A DNA stretch of 64,000 nucleotides from contig NC_079877.1 in assembly GCF_029227915.1 (NCBI RefSeq), positions 14,712,851-14,776,850 on the forward strand, in the 5' to 3' direction. Shown one piece after another: positions 63,660 through 64,000 of the stretch; position 1 is the first letter of the stretch; every line of letters begins with the position of its first letter. A program made the position numbers and the translations under genes. The DNA comes from Hydractinia symbiolongicarpus. Its lineage: Eukaryota > Cnidaria > Hydrozoa > Anthoathecata > Hydractiniidae. The notes beneath the pieces are model-generated. The model was not told the origin of the DNA and did no database searches. It worked only from the letters and a program-made list of their open reading frames with translations.

Positions 63660-64000
63660 GAATTATCCTTATATCTAAACAGACTGAAGAATGCAAATTT
63701 TATAAAATATTTTTGTAGGTCTATGTCTTGCGAAAACTATGACAAGTGTTCTTGTAGCTTGATACAAGTGTTGCTACCGCCGGCCTATGACAGCTATTTA
63801 AAGTATACAAAACTCATCCGTTGCAAGATATTCTTTAGGACCTGTACATACCATTTCAGGTGGATTTTTAAGGCGTAACACACCTATTCCGCATTATGTA
63901 AAGAACTGAGTTTTTTTAAACGTTAAAAACTGTTGATATGTACAAAACAATTTATATAGTCACCAATATAAGTAATTCTAAATGCGCAAAATGATATCCA
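63660..64000. other. Right edge, nothing recognised
   Basis: This would be the promoter and 5' region of the TRAF-like locus if 63650 is its start. I see no specific element. Confidence 0.35.

Noticed and set aside
63298-63878. Plus-strand ORFs of 92 residues each
   Set aside because: They are shadows of the minus-strand RING exons and flanking repeat.

Overview
This is eukaryotic, AT-rich DNA with small exons, GT-AG introns, abundant dispersed repeats and retroelements. The gene set points to a cnidarian, probably a hydrozoan: a secreted ShK-domain/discoidin-domain protein, a TNF ligand next to TRAF remains, an SLC16 transporter, a secreted class-3 lipase and a Ras-like GTPase. The assignment is inferred from gene content only. 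Exon models were read by hand from splice consensus, phase and family motifs; no alignment or transcript was available.

Layout. 1-7.2 kb: no gene recognised. 7.2-12.9 kb (+): four-exon monocarboxylate transporter (SLC16). 12.9-18.1 kb: non-coding, with a striking palindromic CCCGGGAT-rich element at 15.8-16.2 kb. 18.16-21.05 kb (+): five-exon secreted class-3 lipase, with a possible 41-aa small ORF after it. 25.66-26.83 kb (-): single-exon Ras-like GTPase with unusual switch residues and a long tail lacking CAAX. 27-43 kb: long gene-poor stretch with two tRNA-derived SINE-like elements, a PIF/Harbinger transposase relic and dispersed repeats.

44.9-48.5 kb (-): seven-exon secreted protein with two ShK domains and a C-terminal F5/8 type C domain. 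52.8-56.4 kb (-): four-exon type II membrane TNF ligand with a perfect NF-kB-type site upstream. 58.9-59.7 and 63.4-63.65 kb (-): two parts of a TRAF-like gene (RING, then coiled coil plus MATH), separated by a 5'-truncated LINE with an intact reverse transcriptase ORF at 59.7-62.6 kb. The TRAF parts carry an in-frame stop and frame breaks, so this looks like a decaying gene.

The most notable feature is the last 20 kb. A TNF ligand lies about 2.4 kb from a TRAF locus on the same strand, with a secreted ShK/discoidin protein also on that strand just beyond. TRAFs are the known intracellular adaptors of TNF receptors, so this could be a genomic cluster of one signalling pathway, although the TRAF copy here is probably broken.
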